Assembly (NCBI RefSeq): GCF_030122805.1
Contig: NZ_CP126080.1
Location: 625,001 to 689,000, forward strand
DNA from: Mesobacillus sp. AQ2
Lineage (GTDB): Bacteria > Bacillota > Bacilli > Bacillales > Cytobacillaceae
DNA length: 64,000 nucleotides
Direction: 5' to 3'
A model generated the notes under the pieces. The model worked only from the letters and a program-made list of their open reading frames with translations, was not told the DNA's origin and searched no databases. The stretch's first letter is position 1. The number at the start of each line of letters is the position of its first letter. Made by a program: the position numbers and the translations under genes. Below are positions 9,090-18,161 of the stretch, piece by piece.

Positions 9090-9125
9090 AACGATGAGCA
9101 GCCGTGCTGCTTATCGTATTTTTTT
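9090..9125 (+). terminator. Strong terminator hairpin
   Basis: Arms ACGATGAGCAGC (9091-9102) and GCTGCTTATCGT (9106-9117) enclose a CGT loop and are followed by seven T. It probably ends transcription from the OLD region. A near-identical hairpin sits at 20562-20596. Confidence 0.85.
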
Positions 9126-9197
9126 GTCCAAACCAGTAAGCTTTCAACTAAAAGCTCCTATCTAACTGTTCACAAAACCGCCACAATCTACAGCATT

Positions 9198-9247
9198 CCA
9201 CCCTGTCCTTTCCACCCTTTTATCCATATATAAAGGGTGAAAGGGTG
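9198..9247. promoter_or_regulatory. Repeat-rich leader with CACCCTTT/AAAGGGTG operator-like array
   Basis: CACCCTTT (9213-9220) faces two tandem AAAGGGTG octamers (9232-9239 and 9240-9247). A further CCACCCTG lies at about 9199. The array overlaps the ribosome-binding region of the next gene, so autoregulation by that DNA-binding-type protein is plausible. Confidence 0.5.
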
Positions 9248-9254
9248 CATTAGC

Positions 9255-10082
9255 ATGACAATTAAATCGGCGGTTATTGAGAGTTTTGCGGAGTATTCAC
9301 AGTTTGGTTCGTTGAAGGAGTTCAATAATCATTTTGAGATGTGGATGGCGGATAAGAAGCGTTTTTTCAGTAAGGGTGAGTTGATTGGGTTGAAGCGGCT
9401 GGCTCGTTTTGCTGCGAAGGTTCCTGGGGTGGCCAATGCCAAGATTGGGACTGTTCTTAAGGCGATTTATGAGGAGTATGGGGAGATGGGGATTTCCTGT
9501 TCTACTTTTAAGAGGATGATCCTGAAGGCTAGTGGAATTGGTATTTTTACTGTATATGAAACTGCGCGCAAGAATGGTTTACAGTCTAGCAACCTGTATG
9601 TGTTCAATCGTTTCCCGATAAATGAACTACCGGTTGGCGATCAATTGAGCCACCAATATAAAACTATCATTCCTTCTGAAACTAACATTAAAAAGAATAA
9701 TAAACGTGAAGAAAAGGCTGCTGAAGAACAATCATCCGAAATCAGTGAGATAAAACCCGTTGCTGAAAAAGCACCGGAAGATCATCTTTTTGTCAGTGAC
9801 CGGATTCCGATTGATTTCGTCAATCTTGTAAAATACTTTTATCCAACCGCAAAGTCGATTGAAGAATTCTGGCGGATGAGCATGGTTGCTGCCTATCGTA
9901 ATAACTATGATAAAGATACGGATCTCCTGTTATCTGTATCCCTTGACTCTTTCAGGCAGCTCGTCCGGAAGCTGAAATCGAAGGTGAAAGTGAAGAATCC
10001 GATTGCTTATTTTACCGGGATTTTGAATAAGAAGTTCCAGGAGCGTTTTTTTGAGGAGCTTTATGATATTGAGGTATCTTAA
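9255..10082 (+). CDS. Putative DNA-binding/replication-initiator-like protein
   Basis: A 275-residue protein using the ATG at 9255. A GTG at 9237 is in frame but lies inside the repeat array and lacks a spaced ribosome binding site. The N-terminal half (KRFFSKGELIGLKRLARFAAKV, then AIYEEYGEMGISCSTFKRMILKA) resembles helix-turn-helix segments of Bacillus plasmid or phage replication-type proteins. The middle (about 140-190) is a charged linker, and the C-terminal 90 residues form a helical module with PIAYFTGILNKKFQER, a motif seen in DnaD/RepA-like C-termini. I do not recognise a named family. Replication initiation or transcription control are both possible. Tandem octamers in its leader fit either iterons or an autoregulatory operator. 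Confidence 0.65.
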   Translation: MTIKSAVIESFAEYSQFGSLKEFNNHFEMWMADKKRFFSKGELIGLKRLARFAAKVPGVANAKIGTVLKAIYEEYGEMGISCSTFKRMILKASGIGIFTVYETARKNGLQSSNLYVFNRFPINELPVGDQLSHQYKTIIPSETNIKKNNKREEKAAEEQSSEISEIKPVAEKAPEDHLFVSDRIPIDFVNLVKYFYPTAKSIEEFWRMSMVAAYRNNYDKDTDLLLSVSLDSFRQLVRKLKSKVKVKNPIAYFTGILNKKFQERFFEELYDIEVS

Positions 10083-10103
10083 ATTAAACAAAAGATTTTT
10101 TTC

Positions 10104-10198
10104 GAGGGACAAGGGGGAGGATTCGAATGTCTTGTAAATGGTGAAAAGATGTAACTATGAGACAGTGGAACCGTCCCTCGTCTCATAGTTACATCTCA
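10104..10198. repeat. Dispersed repeat with perfect 17-bp inverted arms
   Basis: AGATGTAACTATGAGAC (10147-10163) and its exact reverse complement (10180-10196) flank AGTGGAACCGTCCCTC. A second degenerate core (GAGGGACAAGGGGGAGG) lies at 10105-10120. This is the clearest hairpin-forming member of the family. Confidence 0.75.
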
Positions 10199-10268
10199 CA
10201 AAAGAGATAAAAGGAAATAGTGTAGTACGATTTTTACGAATATTAATACTGATTTTTAGATAATAGTA

Positions 10269-10985
10269 TTATTCGTTATCTTCTTTAAACGTTATTACGT
10301 CTGTATCATTTTCTTTAATGCCAACCTCTAATCTCCCATTTTCATCAATAAAAAATTGGGCTGACGCAGCCATGTTATCAATTGCAGAAAGGTATGTAAC
10401 ATAGACACTTTTACTAATTGTAGGATTATTAAAGTTACAAAATAGCTTTTGAATTTTCTTTGCAATGTCTTCATAAACAGAAGGGTGTTCTAAATTCCTA
10501 CCATACATTCCTAGCAATTGCTTAACCCATGTGCACATTTGGGCTCTTATAACTCGGTTAGCTCCTATAGCGCCAACATTTTCAGTTTCTCCGTACAGGT
10601 TAAGTTCAGTAAAGTTATTATCGATTGGATCAACCGTAGATAGGTTAAATGTATTATGTACTTTATTAAATTCTGCTAACATGATAGGACCAGCTGGAGA
10701 ATTATTAATTCCAATATGGATTTCATTTATTTTTCTATAAAGATCTAAGATTGTATCCCTTAGGTTATATGAACTAGGATCAGCATTGTATAAAGTAGCT
10801 CTTATAATCCTTGCGGCTAAGAATGTATTTTCAGTGCCTGCAGTTGCTAAGTATGCATTTGGAGTTATGTGAGTAATTTTTCGGGTTAAATCCGATAGAA
10901 CACTATCATCCTTTGGATTTGTTGCGCGGGTATCACTAACTAACAGTATTCCATTTGGAAGTTTAACACCAACTATTAAAGTCAC
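10269..10985 (-). CDS. Proteasome-type Ntn hydrolase (HslV/beta-subunit-like), stand-alone
   Basis: A 238-residue protein starting GTG-ACT, giving Met-Thr-Leu-Ile-Val-Gly-Val. Numbering from that Thr, the first strand is TLIVGVKLPNGILLVSD with Asp at 17 and Arg at 19. A Lys-Ile at 35 is followed by an ATAGT turn. These match the Thr1/Asp17/Lys33 framework of proteasome beta subunits and HslV. Met before Thr is removed by methionine aminopeptidase, so an active Thr1 could form without a propeptide, as in HslV. No ClpY/HslU or proteasome partner is adjacent. It ends a reverse-strand unit with an unknown 189-residue and an unknown 324-residue protein. Its Shine-Dalgarno is AAGGGGGG. Activity and substrate are unknown. 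Confidence 0.75.
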   Translation of the reverse strand: MTLIVGVKLPNGILLVSDTRATNPKDDSVLSDLTRKITHITPNAYLATAGTENTFLAARIIRATLYNADPSSYNLRDTILDLYRKINEIHIGINNSPAGPIMLAEFNKVHNTFNLSTVDPIDNNFTELNLYGETENVGAIGANRVIRAQMCTWVKQLLGMYGRNLEHPSVYEDIAKKIQKLFCNFNNPTISKSVYVTYLSAIDNMAASAQFFIDENGRLEVGIKENDTDVITFKEDNE

Positions 10986-11024
10986 TATGGCCCCCCCTTT
11001 TTCGTTCGATTAGTTTCCTTCGGT

Positions 11025-11594
11025 TTAGTATGGTAACGAAAATTGATTTTCTTCAGATGGAAGTGAGCTCCAGCAGCTGCTAATATTCTTTGCTTTACAC
11101 ATGAGATATGCGTCATATGAAAGAAGTAATCGTGTTTTTTCGAGGTTTTTTAAACTAACATTTTTACCGGTTTTTGTATTATCTCTCCATTTAATAAAGT
11201 AAATCTTGTCGGCTTCCTCAACTTTATCTCTATAAACAGCAACCTGGCTCGGTTTTGGGATATTTGTCTGAATAGCGATATTAGGGATATGTTTATTGAA
11301 CTCTTCAAAAAAGTAGGCAGGTTTATAAGGACTATCAGGATTATATGTAAAGCCCATTATTTTACAAAATTTATTGTATTCATCTAGAAAAGCTGTAATC
11401 TCAAATTCTTTTCGTACGGGTATTTCAAAATAATAATTATGTTGCTTTATTCCAAAAGCCAATATGTTTGGAACCTCATCTATAAAGTAAAGTACATCAA
11501 ACTTAACATTTTGATAAATGAAATCAAACTTATATCGTTCTATAGCTTGGTGTTTCATACTTTTAAATAAACCTTTCAATCCATTTAATTTCAT
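11025..11594 (-). CDS. Hypothetical protein resembling DUF6037
   Basis: A 189-residue soluble protein. The opening (MKLNGLKGLFKSMK, then RYKFDFIYQNVKFDVLYFID) and the later KPAYFFEEFNKHIPN segment resemble what I recall of DUF6037 proteins, which have no known function. That family call is from memory and is tentative. A Shine-Dalgarno (GGAGGG) lies at normal spacing. It is 39 bases upstream of the Ntn-hydrolase gene and 77 bases downstream of the first gene, so co-transcription is likely. The pairing with a proteasome-like hydrolase suggests a dedicated substrate, adaptor or effector, but this is inference. Confidence 0.65.
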   Translation of the reverse strand: MKLNGLKGLFKSMKHQAIERYKFDFIYQNVKFDVLYFIDEVPNILAFGIKQHNYYFEIPVRKEFEITAFLDEYNKFCKIMGFTYNPDSPYKPAYFFEEFNKHIPNIAIQTNIPKPSQVAVYRDKVEEADKIYFIKWRDNTKTGKNVSLKNLEKTRLLLSYDAYLMCKAKNISSCWSSLPSEENQFSLPY

Positions 11595-11671
11595 AGAATC
11601 CCTCCATCATCGATTTACTAAGAATATTTAATTGGTCTGGTAAGTCAATGGTCAAACAGTGAATTGAAACT

Positions 11672-12646
11672 TTACAACTTATCTGCTTCTAATTTGACCT
11701 TATATAAGGTTTGGAGATTCTTCGAAGCTGCAAGTAAAAGTATTGCTGCCTTTTCGAATGTGTTTGGTGTGGAAGGGGCTGCACCAAAATGAATAGCGTT
11801 TCTTGCTTCTCTAACAACATCAGTCCAGACCTTGATTTCTAATAGATGATTGATTTGAATCCCACTGTTTTTACGTACAGTTAAAAACCAATCTTTATGG
11901 TGACTCGAATAAAGATTTACTATTTTTTCAACCTTTTTAGCGAATCCATCTGGTCCTGTTAAATACTCAATAAGTATCTCGTTCTTTTCTTTATCAATAT
12001 TTTGTTTAATGGCCAAATTAGCTAGAGAAATACCCATTTCAATCCAAGCACCTTCAACAACTTTCCCTAACATTGTAAGAGAAGGGCTATAAAGTTCTTT
12101 TCTAAAGCAATCTATTGTATCCCTTAAAGCCTCCAACACCTCAGTATGGGCATTACTTATATTTAGCTCAGTAATATATAAATCCGGATCAAAGAGTATA
12201 AAATTTTGATTCCTAAAAGATAAAGCCTTTTTAACTTTCCGAGGGATCTGAGTTTTTAAATGGGTAAAATTCCATGATGAAGTTGTACCCCCACTATTAC
12301 CAACCACACTTGTCCAGCGAATAGTATAATCTGGATGATATAAATATTCATCATAAGCTATTAAATAGTTTGAGTGTATTAATTCTAATACAGCTTCTGA
12401 ATAGGCTATAGAGTATGAAATATAATTAGAAACTTTATATATATCTTTTTCATCAAAGACAGAAAAATTAACATTAATAAAGTCAGGTTTTGTGTATCCG
12501 TGTAAATTCAAGAAATTATTTTCAGCAATAGAAATATCAATTTCTCTTTCTTTAATTTCTAATATGTACTTCTTTGCAAGCATAACAAGGGTTCTATTTA
12601 CATCTACATTGTTTTGTATTTTTTCAAATAAGGTATTGGTATTGAT
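11672..12646 (-). CDS. Unknown protein with HEPN-like C-terminus and non-canonical ATC start
   Basis: From the first ATG (12583) the protein has 303 residues, but that ATG has no ribosome binding site. The frame is open upstream for 21 more protein-like codons (INTNTLFEKIQNNVDVNRTLV) to an ATC at 12646-12644, which lies 8 bases after a perfect AAGGAGG (12661-12655). No ATG, GTG or TTG occurs before the next in-frame stop. The most economical reading is a rare ATC start (324 residues); a mutated start codon or sequencing error is the alternative. The C-terminal 100 residues are helical with REARNAIHFG, reminiscent of HEPN domains (R-x6-H), but this is weak. First gene of the Ntn-hydrolase unit. 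Confidence 0.6.
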   Translation of the reverse strand: MNTNTLFEKIQNNVDVNRTLVMLAKKYILEIKEREIDISIAENNFLNLHGYTKPDFINVNFSVFDEKDIYKVSNYISYSIAYSEAVLELIHSNYLIAYDEYLYHPDYTIRWTSVVGNSGGTTSSWNFTHLKTQIPRKVKKALSFRNQNFILFDPDLYITELNISNAHTEVLEALRDTIDCFRKELYSPSLTMLGKVVEGAWIEMGISLANLAIKQNIDKEKNEILIEYLTGPDGFAKKVEKIVNLYSSHHKDWFLTVRKNSGIQINHLLEIKVWTDVVREARNAIHFGAAPSTPNTFEKAAILLLAASKNLQTLYKVKLEADKL

Positions 12647-12699
12647 AGTGTTGTCCTCCTTAAAGATAATTAAAAATATATTAATAAATCCTAATTATA
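12644..12699 (-). promoter_or_regulatory. -10 box, Shine-Dalgarno and ATC start region of the Ntn-hydrolase operon
   Basis: On the reverse strand TATAAT (12699-12694) is followed by AAGGAGG (12661-12655) and, in frame, ATC at 12646. A convincing -35 was not seen; TAGACT is the nearest candidate, at 19-base spacing. Confidence 0.55.
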
Positions 12700-12770
12700 C
12701 CAAAATGAGATTTCTTTTAGTCTATCTATTCCTAAATTTATACTATAATAATAGTTCATTAAATACAGAA

Positions 12771-12803
12771 AAGACTCCTTTCATAAAAAGAAAAGGAGTC
12801 TTA
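12771..12803 (-). terminator. Terminator for the 32-residue peptide gene
   Basis: On the reverse strand, AAGACTCCTTTTC pairs with GAAAGGAGTCTTTT across a short loop and ends in a T-rich tract, 11 bases after the peptide stop codon. Confidence 0.7.
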
Positions 12804-12813
12804 CTTTATGTTC

Positions 12814-12912
12814 TTAGCCCAGCGCTGGACCTACCATCATGATTGTCTCACTAGCAAAGTTAATCAGAATTCCGATAGCCACGGTTTTCAGGGCATTATA
12901 TTTATTTTGCAT
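12814..12912 (-). CDS. 32-residue hydrophobic peptide
   Basis: Sequence begins MQNKYNALKTVAIG and ends MMVGPALG, with one hydrophobic helix. The start codon is 8 bases after GGAGG (12925-12921), and a terminator follows directly, so this is a complete small transcription unit. A longer in-frame ORF (to 12996) exists but lacks a ribosome binding site. Family unknown. A membrane-active peptide, type I toxin or signalling peptide are possible and not distinguished by the sequence. Confidence 0.5.
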   Translation of the reverse strand: MQNKYNALKTVAIGILINFASETIMMVGPALG

Positions 12913-13098
12913 AGGCAGCACCTCCAGTTTAATAGCACAATAAATCAATAAAATACTTAGTATGATTGCTGGAATTGAACCAGCTGCGCTGAGCACTGGG
13001 CTAAAAACACAAAAATTTTATAGGAAATTAAGTATATCATATTTTGGGGATTATTTCAAATTTTCGCTCAATCTTCTTGAGATATAGAGGGAGCTATT

Positions 13099-13168
13099 AT
13101 GGCGGTGAACCAGAATCAATATTCTTATTTATCAAGTTACTGATTGGGATTTAAGAACTCCAATCAGT
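13099..13168 (+). other. 13-codon ORF overlapping a perfect hairpin, in an otherwise empty 300-bp gap
   Basis: GAGGGAG precedes ATG at 13099 (MAVNQNQYSYLSSY, stop TGA). The end of the ORF forms the first arm of a hairpin: ACTGATTGG at 13139-13147 and CCAATCAGT at 13160-13168. No T-tract follows. It may be a leader peptide or chance; nothing else was seen between 13000 and 13300. Confidence 0.2.
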
Positions 13169-13310
13169 TACATAGATAGCGACTAAGAGGAAGTTTTTTC
13201 GCAAAGGATAAATAGGATGTTAATCAGCATTTTTCTAAAGTTACTTATATATAGATATAAATGTTTAAAACTCAATCATAAATGGATACAAAAGGAATGG
13301 AGGGATGAAG

Positions 13311-14642
13311 ATGAAAATACTTATTATTGGCGGAGATGCAGCGGGCATGAGTGCTGCGATGCAAATGGTCCGGAACAGCTCTGGACATGAGATCACTGTA
13401 TTGGAAAAGGGAGGCGTGTATTCATACGGACAATGTGGCCTTCCTTATGTGATCAGTGGGAAGATTGAGTCCACAGATGAGTTAATCGCTCGCACTCCGT
13501 CTACTTTTAAAGAGAAATATGGCATTGATGCACGGGTATTTCATGAAGCCCAAAAGGTGGACGTAGAAAATAAAATGGTAAGTGGAAGAAACCATAGTAC
13601 TGGTGAAACGTTTAGCCTTCCATATGACCGCCTTCTGATTGCGACTGGTGTAAGCTCGGTCGTTCCAAAGTGGGAAGGTGTGACACTTCCTGGTATTTTC
13701 TCACTAAAAACCATCCCTGATGCAAAAGCAATAATGAATTATCTGGAAAGAGATATACATAATGTGACCGTGATTGGCGGCGGATACATTGGGCTTGAAA
13801 TGGCCGAAAGTTTTGCGGTGCTCGGCAAGAAGGTAACCATCATTGAAAGAAATGAGCAATTAGCCAAGATATTTGATACAGACATGGCTGAACTGATTCA
13901 TGAAGAAGCAGTAAAGCAAAACATTGTGTTAAAAATGGGTGAATCCGTGGAAGCATTCGTTGGAAGTGAAAATGTGGAATCTGTGAAAACCGATAAGGGA
14001 GAGTATGAAACGGATTTAGTGCTGGTCGCTGTAGGTGTGAAGCCTAATACTTCCTTTTTAGAAGGCACAGGAATTAAAACAAATGGAAATGGTGCAATCC
14101 AGGTAAATACCTATATGCAAACCAGTATCGAGAATATCTACGCGGCAGGAGATTGTGCCACACAATATCACCTGGTAAAAGAAAAGGATGATCATGTCCC
14201 ATTGGGAACACATGCCAACAAGCAAGGACAAATCGCCGGATTGAACATGGTTGATGTACATAAAACATTTAAAGGAATTGTCGGCACTTCGATTATTAAG
14301 TTTTTCGACCTAACCCTGGGGAGAACAGGGATATCAGAAAAAGAGGCAAACAAGCTGAACATCCCCTGTGGCTCTGTAACCATTACAGCAACGGATATCG
14401 CTGGTTATTATCCCGATGGTAAAAATATAAAATTGAAGCTTGTCTATCATAAAGAAACACATAAGGTCCTTGGCGGGCAAATTATTGGGGAAAACGGGGT
14501 CGATAAACGAATCGATGTACTGGCAACGGCCATATTTCATTCGATGACGACCGAAGAGCTGCTTGATTTAGATCTGGCGTATGCTCCCCCGTATAATGGG
14601 GTGTGGGATCCTGTTCAGCAGGCGGCTAGGAGAGTGGAGTAG
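13311..14642 (+). CDS. CoA-disulfide reductase family flavoprotein
   Basis: A 443-residue enzyme of the class III pyridine-nucleotide disulfide reductases. The N-terminal FAD loop is [10 protein letters not shown]; the single redox cysteine sits in SYGQCGLPY; the NAD(P)H loop is [18 protein letters not shown] is the second FAD motif; the C-terminal dimerisation domain carries the usual AYAPPY. Such enzymes reduce CoA disulfide or per/polysulfides with NAD(P)H in the cytoplasm and guard thiol redox balance. The ATG at 13311 is preferred because GGAGG lies 7 bases upstream, whereas the ATG at 13305 is too close. Monocistronic. NADH oxidase or CoA-persulfide reductase activity cannot be excluded. 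Confidence 0.9.
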   Translation: MKILIIGGDAAGMSAAMQMVRNSSGHEITVLEKGGVYSYGQCGLPYVISGKIESTDELIARTPSTFKEKYGIDARVFHEAQKVDVENKMVSGRNHSTGETFSLPYDRLLIATGVSSVVPKWEGVTLPGIFSLKTIPDAKAIMNYLERDIHNVTVIGGGYIGLEMAESFAVLGKKVTIIERNEQLAKIFDTDMAELIHEEAVKQNIVLKMGESVEAFVGSENVESVKTDKGEYETDLVLVAVGVKPNTSFLEGTGIKTNGNGAIQVNTYMQTSIENIYAAGDCATQYHLVKEKDDHVPLGTHANKQGQIAGLNMVDVHKTFKGIVGTSIIKFFDLTLGRTGISEKEANKLNIPCGSVTITATDIAGYYPDGKNIKLKLVYHKETHKVLGGQIIGENGVDKRIDVLATAIFHSMTTEELLDLDLAYAPPYNGVWDPVQQAARRVE

Positions 14643-14732
14643 CTACGAGAATCATGTCCTTTTTCTCGTACTGTGAAAATGGAGATTTACACTTCTGTGA
14701 TTCGTATGGCTGCCCATTGGCCTAATTAAGAA

Positions 14733-14761
14733 AGTCCATACTTTATTGTGAAGTATGGACT
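14733..14761. terminator. Hairpin between convergent reductase and chemoreceptor genes
   Basis: AGTCCATACTT pairs with AAGTATGGACT. The T content after it is modest on both strands, so it is a probable bidirectional terminator. Confidence 0.55.
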
Positions 14762-14826
14762 CCTGGGTATTAAGCTTCTATATTCAGATCATTTTAATGG
14801 CTTACACAGATCAATGTAAGTTGTTA

Positions 14827-16833
14827 TCAAATTTTAAACTGTTTGATCAATGCGGCTAATTCGGCACTGGACTCATTAAGCTCTATGGCAGATTGGGTGA
14901 CTGAACCTAACGCACGTACCTGTTCATCAGTGGATGCACTAACCTGTTCAGATGAAGCTGCTGATTGTTCCGCAACGGAGGCGATGCTTTGAATGGATGC
15001 CACTACATCGTCTTTTAGCTCATTGATATTCGCTACATCCGCCTTTATTGTATCAATGGATTGAACAATATGATGAATGGTCTCAGAGATTTCGTTAAAA
15101 GCAATTTCTGTATGGCTGACTGCTTCGTTTTGCAAATGGGAAATTTTAAGCGTTTGTTCCATTTCCTTCACGACGATATTGGTTTCGCTTTCGATGGAGG
15201 AAATAGTGGTTTTAACTTGTTGTGCCGCTTTTGCGGACTGCTCCGCCAGTTTTCGGACTTCCTCTGCAACAACTGCAAAGCCTCTTCCGCTGTCGCCAGC
15301 TCGTGCTGCTTCAATACTTGCATTTAAAGCAAGCAGATTTGTTTGTTCGGAAATTTCCGTTATGGAATGGATAACCTGCTCTATTTCTTGAACTTTTGAA
15401 GCCAGCTTGTTAATGACATTGCCTACATTCTTAATGACTTCATCACTTTCTCCGGTACTATGCCTAAGGGACTTCATTTGTTCAAGTCCTTGATGATTTG
15501 TTTTCTCCGCTTGTTTTGATAGGCCTGTCATCTGATCCATGCTCTCCTGGACTTTTTCAATTTGCAGAGACAGGCTTACAGTACGATGATTTGCTTCATC
15601 AGAATCCTGGGCTTGCTGTGTAGCTCCTGCAGCCACCTCACCAATCGCTTTGGCCACTTCCTCACTTGCAGCGATGGTTTCTTCAGCCACAGCCGTTAAA
15701 CTCGAAGCAGAATCATTTACGCTTTCAACTGAATGTTCTACAGATGAAATGAGTGTACGCATATTCTTGACCATCACATTGAAATGTTCGGTAAGCTGTC
15801 CGGTTTCATCCTTAGAATTTGCCACTACATTGACGGTCAGGTCGCCTTGAGCAACCTTTTGGACCCGGCTATTTAACAGCGTAATTGGATTGGCGATACT
15901 TCTTGCCAGGAAATAAGTAATGGCAAGACTGGCGAGAACGGTCAATGAAGCGATGATTAGAATCAAATTTCTTAGCTTTTGTGCACTTGCCAATAATTCG
16001 TTTGTTTCATACACCATTCCAATTTTCCAGTTTGTCTGGTCTAACGTTTGGTAAAATAGCTGGTTTTCTGTGTTGCTTTCCTCATATTTCTTAAAACCAG
16101 CGTCCTTTTCCTTCAATACAGAGAAATATGGTTTCTTACTCAAATCCTTGCCCTGTTCTTTTGGATGGACGAGTGCCATTCCATTGCTATCCAAAAGCAA
16201 GGAGTAGCCTTTATATCCTACTGCGGTCTTATTAATCATTTCTGACAAACCTGATAAGCTTAAATCTAATCCTACAACACCCAGGACTTGCTTCGATGCT
16301 GGATCTAAAACGGGTTTAACAACCGTAACCACATATTCACCCGAACTGGCATCAAGGTATGGTTCTGTCCAAAGTGCTTTATCCGGTGAATTAAGAGCAG
16401 CTGTATACCATGGCCGTCCAGTCGGATCAAAGTCCGCCGGCAAATCAATCACTGGGGTCGTTTTAAATTGTTTTGTTTCAGCCCCAACGTAAATAACAGC
16501 TACGTTTTGATTAAGTCCCATAAAATTCTCAAAATCACTACTCACAATAGGCCAATATGTTTCAATGCCTGTTTTTTCGTTCTGCTTCACTTCTTTTAAA
16601 TATTCAACTATCCGGTTATCTTTGCTATAGCGGTCAACCGTACTGCCATAAAAATTAAGATAAAGATCGATATTACTTTTTAAATCGTCGATTTGAGATT
16701 TGGAGCTGGTATTTACATTAGATAGAATTTCTCTTTTCGTTTGAAAATACGTGAGTGCCGAGACTCCTATCAGCGTGACTGCAATAAGCACACTCATTGT
16801 AAGCATAATCTTCGTTTGAATTTTCTTAAACAT
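14827..16833 (-). CDS. Methyl-accepting chemotaxis protein (dCache, HAMP, MCP signal domain)
   Basis: A 668-residue receptor. Transmembrane helix 1 is at residues 8-28; an extracellular double-Cache sensor follows to about 280, containing [11 protein letters not shown] and GVVGLDLSL; helix 2 is at about 288-308, then HAMP. The long signalling coiled coil has its hairpin tip at [36 protein letters not shown]. The ligand is probably a small carboxylate or amino acid, as for many dCache receptors, but it cannot be read from sequence. The start has a good Shine-Dalgarno (AGGGGGA). A SigD-like promoter lies upstream, fitting motility control. Confidence 0.95.
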   Translation of the reverse strand: MFKKIQTKIMLTMSVLIAVTLIGVSALTYFQTKREILSNVNTSSKSQIDDLKSNIDLYLNFYGSTVDRYSKDNRIVEYLKEVKQNEKTGIETYWPIVSSDFENFMGLNQNVAVIYVGAETKQFKTTPVIDLPADFDPTGRPWYTAALNSPDKALWTEPYLDASSGEYVVTVVKPVLDPASKQVLGVVGLDLSLSGLSEMINKTAVGYKGYSLLLDSNGMALVHPKEQGKDLSKKPYFSVLKEKDAGFKKYEESNTENQLFYQTLDQTNWKIGMVYETNELLASAQKLRNLILIIASLTVLASLAITYFLARSIANPITLLNSRVQKVAQGDLTVNVVANSKDETGQLTEHFNVMVKNMRTLISSVEHSVESVNDSASSLTAVAEETIAASEEVAKAIGEVAAGATQQAQDSDEANHRTVSLSLQIEKVQESMDQMTGLSKQAEKTNHQGLEQMKSLRHSTGESDEVIKNVGNVINKLASKVQEIEQVIHSITEISEQTNLLALNASIEAARAGDSGRGFAVVAEEVRKLAEQSAKAAQQVKTTISSIESETNIVVKEMEQTLKISHLQNEAVSHTEIAFNEISETIHHIVQSIDTIKADVANINELKDDVVASIQSIASVAEQSAASSEQVSASTDEQVRALGSVTQSAIELNESSAELAALIKQFKI

Positions 16834-16877
16834 TCTTTTGTCCCCCTAGTCCCTTTTCAAAAACAATTTCTTGTTTA

Positions 16878-16905
16878 TTTATCGGAACAAAAGAAAGAGA
16901 ATTTA
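16878..16905 (-). promoter_or_regulatory. SigD-type promoter of the chemoreceptor gene
   Basis: On the reverse strand TAAA (16905-16902), 15 bases, then TCCGATAA (16886-16879) closely match the SigD consensus TAAA-N15-GCCGATAT, about 45 bases before the start codon. SigD control of chemoreceptor genes is well established in Bacillus. Confidence 0.65.
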
Positions 16906-17148
16906 TAATTTTACTACTTGTAAAATAATACAGTAGTTTCCCACTTATACTCTAATTATTAATTTTCTATTTTTCTGTTCATGTTCCAATTACTATAAAG
17001 CCCGATTATCTAAAAATGCCCTCCTCATTTTGAAACTTTGATTTGTTTAACTGCTCAGCACGATTTCTTTGTAGAAAAATATTAAAATAATTCACTTTTA
17101 CCCGATGCTTATATCGAAGTACATCGAATGAGAGGAAGGAACATGGGA

Positions 17149-18129
17149 ATGAAAAAAATAATGACACCTTTATTTATCATGCTGCTGATCATCTCTGGAT
17201 GCAGTCAGGCAAAGGAAGAAGAAAAGACTCAGGCGAATGAAGTTAAAGCAGTTGAAAAAACAGAGACAAATGATACTGAAACCAATGAAGTTGTTGAAAA
17301 AGAAGAGACTCCGCCAAAGGAGGAAATGACTTTTCAGCATTCTGATTATAAATATACTGTTCAGTTGGACGATCGATTAGGGGAAGATGTTATCTTTGAA
17401 GAAGATCCAGAAACGCATGGAGTGAAAACATTTATTTATTATATTGACCAATCATTGCTGAACGATAAAGTCTTAATTGGAACGATTGAATCTCAATCGG
17501 CAAATTCCAAAGAAGGCTTCATGAATGAAGAGTTGTATAAGCTTGTGAATTATGAGGATAGAGAGAATAATCTCGAATATGTATATACGGCAAATATGGA
17601 GGACCCCTATGTAAACCATTATCAATTAAATGAAGATGGTGATGCTTATCTTCCGCTTGGAGAAGCAACTAAGTATTTTAGAGCAATGGAATTAATCCAT
17701 GCAAGCCTGATGAATTCAGATTTTTTTAATGGTTCAATTTATGTAAACCAAACCGTTCCGGCTCAACTGGATTCAAATCAGGAGGTAGGTCTTCAACTAT
17801 CGAGGCAGTTCCATGATGACATAAAAGCCTGGTACGAAAGATTGAACAGTGCTGTGGCAACCGGATCACGCGAAGAACTCTATAGCACCAGGGAACAGGT
17901 AGCAACTGAAGTAATCGAGAAATATCCGGAGCTGAGGCAAATGCCATTCCCTTCTCAAGAAATAGGGAATAATATTGCAAACACTATTGAGTCTCTTTCA
18001 TACTTGAGTCATGAACAATATGGGACGGATGCTGAAGTAAAGTATTTAAATGAAATTAATGGAGTAATGGCCATTGGCCAATGTGTAAATGTTATTCATG
18101 GCCAACTTGCAGAATTAGAGAACTTATAA
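17149..18129 (+). CDS. Secreted lipoprotein of unknown function
   Basis: A 326-residue protein when started at 17149, which best fits the GGAAGG ribosome binding site (upstream ATGs at 17128 and 17143 are alternatives). A type II signal peptide ends in the lipobox LIISGC, followed by a Glu/Lys/Thr-rich linker (about residues 20-60). The mature part has an N-terminal mixed domain (TFQHSDYKYTVQLDD) and a helical C-terminal half. It should be anchored on the outer face of the cytoplasmic membrane. No family is recognised; operon partners are absent. Confidence 0.8.
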   Translation: MKKIMTPLFIMLLIISGCSQAKEEEKTQANEVKAVEKTETNDTETNEVVEKEETPPKEEMTFQHSDYKYTVQLDDRLGEDVIFEEDPETHGVKTFIYYIDQSLLNDKVLIGTIESQSANSKEGFMNEELYKLVNYEDRENNLEYVYTANMEDPYVNHYQLNEDGDAYLPLGEATKYFRAMELIHASLMNSDFFNGSIYVNQTVPAQLDSNQEVGLQLSRQFHDDIKAWYERLNSAVATGSREELYSTREQVATEVIEKYPELRQMPFPSQEIGNNIANTIESLSYLSHEQYGTDAEVKYLNEINGVMAIGQCVNVIHGQLAELENL

Positions 18130-18161
18130 CTAGCTTTGTAACTTGCATTTTAGATGAAGAT

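Noticed and set aside
12966..12985. tRNA T-arm-like stem GCTGG-TTCAATT-CCAGC on the reverse strand
   Set aside because: No anticodon arm, acceptor stem or CCA end around it, and no integrase nearby, so it is neither a tRNA gene nor a supported attachment site.
13305..13310. Upstream ATG for the CoA-disulfide reductase gene
   Set aside because: Only 3 bases from GGAGG; the ATG at 13311 is correctly spaced.
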